Source: Actinocatenispora sera
GTDB taxonomy: Bacteria; Actinomycetota; Actinomycetes; Mycobacteriales; Micromonosporaceae
Direction: 5' to 3'
Assembly (NCBI RefSeq): GCF_018324685.1
Contig: NZ_AP023354.1
Coordinates: forward strand, 186,001 to 250,000
Length of the DNA: 64,000 bases
Position numbers and translations under genes: made by a program. Below the pieces are notes generated by a model that did not search any database, was not told the origin of the DNA, and was given only the letters and a program-made list of their open reading frames with translations. Below are positions 60,863 through 64,000 of the stretch, piece after piece. Every line of letters starts with the position of its first letter. Position 1 is the first letter of the stretch.

Positions 60863-63607
60863 ATGACCGATCAGTCGAACACCGACGCGCCGGACGCGGC
60901 GTTGCGGGCGGACATCCGGCGGCTGGGCACGCTGCTCGGCGAGGCGCTGGTTCGCCAGGAGGGCAGCGAGCTGCTCGCCGAGGTCGAGGAGGTTCGCGCC
61001 CTGGTGCGCACCGACTCGGCCACCGCGGCGCAGCGGCTCGCCGCGCTGGACGTGGCGACCGGTACCAAGTTGGGTCGCGCGTTCTCGACCTACTTCCACC
61101 TGGCGAACGTGACCGAGCAGGTGCATCGGGCCCGCGAGCTGCGCGCGGCCCGCGCGGTCACCGGCGGCTGGCTGCGGGAGACCGCGGAGCTGATCCGCAA
61201 GGCCGGCACCTCGGCCGCCGACATCGATGCGGCGGTCCGGCGGCTCGCGATCCGGCCGGTGTTCACCGCGCACCCGACCGAGGCGGCCCGCCGGTCGATC
61301 CTGGTCAAGCAGCGCGCGCTGGCCGACACGCTGGACGCGGAGGCGGCCGAGCGGGCGCTCGGCGGCGGCGCGGACACGGCCGCGTACGACCGGCGGTTGG
61401 CGGAGCTGATCGACCTGCTGTGGCAGACCGACGAGCTGCGACTGACCCGGCCGGAGCCGACCGACGAGGCCCGCAACGCGATCTACTACCTGACCGAGCT
61501 GTACGCGAACGCCGCGCCGCGGGTGCTCGCCGACCTGCACGACACGCTGGCCGACCTGGGCGCCGAGGTGCCGGTGACGGCGCAGCCGTTCACGTTCGGT
61601 ACCTGGATCGGCGGCGACCGGGACGGCAACCCGTACGTGACGCCCGAGGTCACCGCGAACGTGCTGCGGTTGCAGCACGAGTACGGCATCCGGGCGGCCG
61701 AGCACGCGATGGACGGGCTGGTCAGCGACCTGTCGCTGTCCGCGCGGCACGCGCACCTGTCGGAGCCGCTGGCGGCCAGCCTGGACGCCGACCTGGCCGC
61801 GCTGCCGGAGCTGCCGGCCCGGTTCCGCCGGGTCAACGCGGAGGAGCCGTACCGGCTGAAGGCGCGGTGCATCAAGCAGAAGCTGGCGAACACCCGGGCC
61901 CGGCTGGCCGCCCGGCGGCCGCACGAGCCGGGTCGCGACTACCTGGGTACCGCGGAGTACGTCGCGGACCTGGAGCTGATCCGCACCTCGCTGGCCGAGC
62001 ACGACGGGGCGCTGATCGCCGACGGCCGGGTGGCCGACGCGATCCGGGCGGCCCAGGCGTTCGGCCTGCAGCTGGCGACGATGGACGTACGGGAGCATTC
62101 GGAGAAGCACCACGCCGTGCTGGCGCAGCTGTACCGGGCGGTCGGTGAGGTCGACTACGCGAGCCTGGACCGGCCGGCCCGTACCGAGCTGCTGGTGGCC
62201 GAGCTCGCCGGGAGGCGGCCACTGTCCACTCCGGACGTGGCGCTGGACGAGGCGGAGCGGCGCACCTACGACGTGTTCGCGACGATCCGCGAGATGCAGG
62301 ACACGTTCGGGCCGAAGGTGATCGAGAGCTACATCGTCTCGATGACGCACGGCGTCGACGACCTGCTGGCCGCGGTGGTGCTGGCCCGGGAGAACGGCCT
62401 GGTCAATGTCCACAGTGGACACTCTCGGCTGGATTTCGTGCCGCTGCTGGAGACGGTGCACGAGCTCAAGCCCGCCGGCGAGCTGCTCGACGCGTGGCTC
62501 AGCATCCCGGCGTACCGCAAGATCGTGGCCGCCCGCGGCGACGTGCAGGAGATCATGCTCGGCTACTCGGACTCCAACAAGGAGGCCGGGATCGCGTCCA
62601 GCCAGTGGTCGATCCACCAGGCCCAGCGGGCGATGCGGGACGCGGCCGCGAAGCACGGCGTCACGTTGCGGCTGTTCCACGGCCGCGGCGGTACGGTCGG
62701 GCGCGGTGGCGGCCCGACGCACGAGGCGATCCTGGCCCAGCCGTACGGCACCCTGGACGGCTCGATCAAGGTCACCGAGCAGGGCGAGGTCATCTCCGAC
62801 AAGTACACGCTGCCGGCGCTGGCCCGGGAGAACCTGGAGCTGACCGTGTCCGCGGTGCTGCAGGCGACGCTGCTGCACACCGAGCCGCGGCAGCCCGCCA
62901 CCGAACTCGCGGTCTGGGACTCGGTGATGGACACCGTCGCCGGCGCCGCCGAGAGCGCCTACCGCAACCTGGTGGAGCACCCCCGGCTGCCCGACTACTT
63001 CTGGGCCTGCACACCCACCGCGCTGCTCGGCTCGCTCAACATCGGCTCCCGGCCGTCGAAGCGACCCAACACCGACGCCGGCCTGGACGGGCTGCGCGCG
63101 ATCCCGTGGGTCTTCGGCTGGACCCAGACCCGCCAGATCGTCCCCGGCTGGTACGGGGTGGGCAGCGGCCTGGCCGCCGCCAACGCGGCCGGGTTGACCG
63201 ACACGCTGCGCGCGATGTACCAGCGATGGCAGTTCTTCCGCACGTTCATCTCGAACGTGGAGATGATGCTCGCGAAGACCGATCTGTCCATCGCCCGGCG
63301 CTACGTCGACGCGCTGGTGCCGGACGAGCTGCGGCACTTCGCCGACCAGATCGAGACCGAGTACGCCTCGACCGTGCGCGAGGTGCTCGCCATCACCGGC
63401 GAGGCGCACCTGCTCGACGCCCAGCCGGTACTGCGGCGCACCCTGGAGGTGCGCGACACGTACCTGGAGCCGCTGCACCACCTGCAGGTCTCGCTGCTCT
63501 CGAAGTACGCGGCGGCGGGTGGGGCGGACGCCGGCGACGAGGCGCTCCAGCGGGCGCTGCTGAGCACCGTCAACGGCATCGCCGCCGGCCTCCGCAACAC
63601 CGGCTGA
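60863..63607 (+). CDS. ppc: Phosphoenolpyruvate carboxylase
   Basis: Carboxylates phosphoenolpyruvate to oxaloacetate, an anaplerotic reaction. It has 914 residues. Signatures are RPVFTAHPTEAARRSIL (active His near residue 140), TWIGGDRDGNPYVTP, DVREHSEKHHAVL, EIMLGYSDSNKEAGI, TLRLFHGRGGTVGRGGGPT (mobile loop), DKYTLPALARENLEL and the C-terminal -NTG. The ATG at 60863 has GGGAGG nine bases upstream and is chosen over a longer frame start at 60749 that adds unrelated residues. It stands alone, with no evident operon partner. Confidence 0.97.
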   Translation: MTDQSNTDAPDAALRADIRRLGTLLGEALVRQEGSELLAEVEEVRALVRTDSATAAQRLAALDVATGTKLGRAFSTYFHLANVTEQVHRARELRAARAVTGGWLRETAELIRKAGTSAADIDAAVRRLAIRPVFTAHPTEAARRSILVKQRALADTLDAEAAERALGGGADTAAYDRRLAELIDLLWQTDELRLTRPEPTDEARNAIYYLTELYANAAPRVLADLHDTLADLGAEVPVTAQPFTFGTWIGGDRDGNPYVTPEVTANVLRLQHEYGIRAAEHAMDGLVSDLSLSARHAHLSEPLAASLDADLAALPELPARFRRVNAEEPYRLKARCIKQKLANTRARLAARRPHEPGRDYLGTAEYVADLELIRTSLAEHDGALIADGRVADAIRAAQAFGLQLATMDVREHSEKHHAVLAQLYRAVGEVDYASLDRPARTELLVAELAGRRPLSTPDVALDEAERRTYDVFATIREMQDTFGPKVIESYIVSMTHGVDDLLAAVVLARENGLVNVHSGHSRLDFVPLLETVHELKPAGELLDAWLSIPAYRKIVAARGDVQEIMLGYSDSNKEAGIASSQWSIHQAQRAMRDAAAKHGVTLRLFHGRGGTVGRGGGPTHEAILAQPYGTLDGSIKVTEQGEVISDKYTLPALARENLELTVSAVLQATLLHTEPRQPATELAVWDSVMDTVAGAAESAYRNLVEHPRLPDYFWACTPTALLGSLNIGSRPSKRPNTDAGLDGLRAIPWVFGWTQTRQIVPGWYGVGSGLAAANAAGLTDTLRAMYQRWQFFRTFISNVEMMLAKTDLSIARRYVDALVPDELRHFADQIETEYASTVREVLAITGEAHLLDAQPVLRRTLEVRDTYLEPLHHLQVSLLSKYAAAGGADAGDEALQRALLSTVNGIAAGLRNTG

Positions 63608-63625
63608 CCCACCCGGCCGCCCCCG

Positions 63626-63682
63626 CCCGGGCAGTTGCCACCCGGGCAGTTGCCACCCGGGCAGTTGCCACCCGGGCAGTTG
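63626..63682. repeat. 15-bp tandem repeat
   Basis: CCCGGGCAGTTGCCA occurs three times in full (63626, 63641, 63656) and a fourth time truncated after 12 bases, just after the ppc stop. The last copy runs into a TTGATCAA-containing second repeat family. Confidence 0.9.
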
Positions 63683-63786
63683 ATCAAGGGAATGCGCCCC
63701 GTCGCCCCAGGACGAGGTGTACCGATCCCTTGATCAACGCTACGGTCCCTTGATCAACACCGCGGTCCCTTGATCAACACCGCGGG
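63679..63786. repeat. CCCTTGATCAAC repeats, direct and inverted
   Basis: Three 20-bp direct units starting CCCTTGATCAAC lie at 63727, 63747 and 63767. An inverted copy (GTTGATCAAGGG) lies at 63679-63690. The inverted pair can form a stem around a 36-base loop. TTGATCAA is itself a palindrome and could be a protein site or recombination hotspot. Confidence 0.85.
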
Positions 63787-63904
63787 CGCGTGATCGGCGC
63801 CGCGGGCGCCGTGATCGACGTGCCGGACGGGTGGCTGGGCGGGGGCGGTCGGTGTTACTCAGGATGGGCTGCGAGACTGTGCAGACCTGCCGATTGGGGG
63901 TGCG

Positions 63905-64000
63905 ATGACCGACTGGGTCCTGCCCGACGGGGTGCTGCGCGACGCGCCGTCCCACACCCCGCGGCCCGCCGAGCTGGCCGACCTCGAGCTCCTGCTCTCC
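63905..64000 (+). CDS. Unidentified protein, 3' end outside window
   Basis: An ATG at 63905 with GGGGG five bases upstream opens a frame that runs to the right edge without a stop: 32 codons starting MTDWVLPDGVLRDAPS. Codon bias is typical of genes here (G or C in nearly all third positions). Too little is visible to assign a family. Confidence 0.6.
   Translation, partial: MTDWVLPDGVLRDAPSHTPRPAELADLELLLS

Overview
The window reads as an ordinary chromosomal stretch of a very high-GC actinomycete, most likely a mycelial member of the Micromonosporales. The evidence is strong third-position GC, frequent GTG and TTG starts with GGAGG-type ribosome sites, many 4-bp start/stop overlaps, an XRE(DUF5753)/DUF397 regulator pair, a DUF6232 gene, actinobacterial DUF58/MoxR and DUF501 genes, and a tRNA-Leu with the UAA anticodon (the bldA type). 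The genus is not settled from sequence alone. I see no insertion sequence, integrase, prophage, CRISPR array or rRNA operon.

Positions 1-10.7 kb hold an SGNH hydrolase (cut by the window edge) and a thiolase, then a scar left by deletion inside a divergent TetR/oxidoreductase pair, a Bax-inhibitor-1 membrane protein, a secreted GH16 glucanase, glutamate decarboxylase, a secreted SGNH esterase, a TetR-controlled pair of small membrane proteins, RNase HI and a TOPRIM protein. The tRNA-Leu(UAA) lies at 10,636-10,717. From 10.8 to 16 kb come a disulfide oxidoreductase, a membrane acyltransferase fused to an SGNH domain, and an NDH-2-type dehydrogenase. From 16 to 20.6 kb is a MoxR/DUF58/DUF4129 operon.

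The core block is all on the minus strand: mfd, mazG, a SurA-like lipoprotein, then enolase, FtsB/DivIC, DUF501 and Ppx/GppA, with a family-5 uracil-DNA glycosylase next. This order is a conserved actinobacterial neighbourhood. Here it is opened twice by accessory genes. One insert (25-32 kb) holds a lipoprotein, a 28-codon ORF coupled to DUF6232, the XRE/DUF397 pair, a DUF885 protein and a four-gene envelope operon (holin-like, DUF3618, YihY). The other (34.4-39.8 kb) holds AraC, an MMPL transporter, an ECF sigma factor and a CU044_5270 protein.

From 43.8 to 49 kb there is a TetR/acyl-CoA synthetase pair whose enzyme carries an in-frame 81-bp repeat array, a membrane protein, two very small genes, and two tandem single-domain GntR proteins behind a 33-bp palindrome. 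From 49.1 to 52.8 kb are two ABC-2 exporter modules. From 52.9 to 57.8 kb an Hsp90-like ATPase is coupled to a 1,043-residue TPR protein. From 58 to 60.6 kb a MarR/WrbA/MFS module is controlled by a perfect 38-bp palindrome. Phosphoenolpyruvate carboxylase and a partial gene close the window.

The most interesting points are the single TTA codon found (in the DUF3618 gene) alongside the UAA tRNA, the two repeat arrays that change proteins (acyl-CoA synthetase and the frameshifted GH16 tail), the coupled 28-codon ORF, the Hsp90-like/TPR pair, and several well-formed operators.
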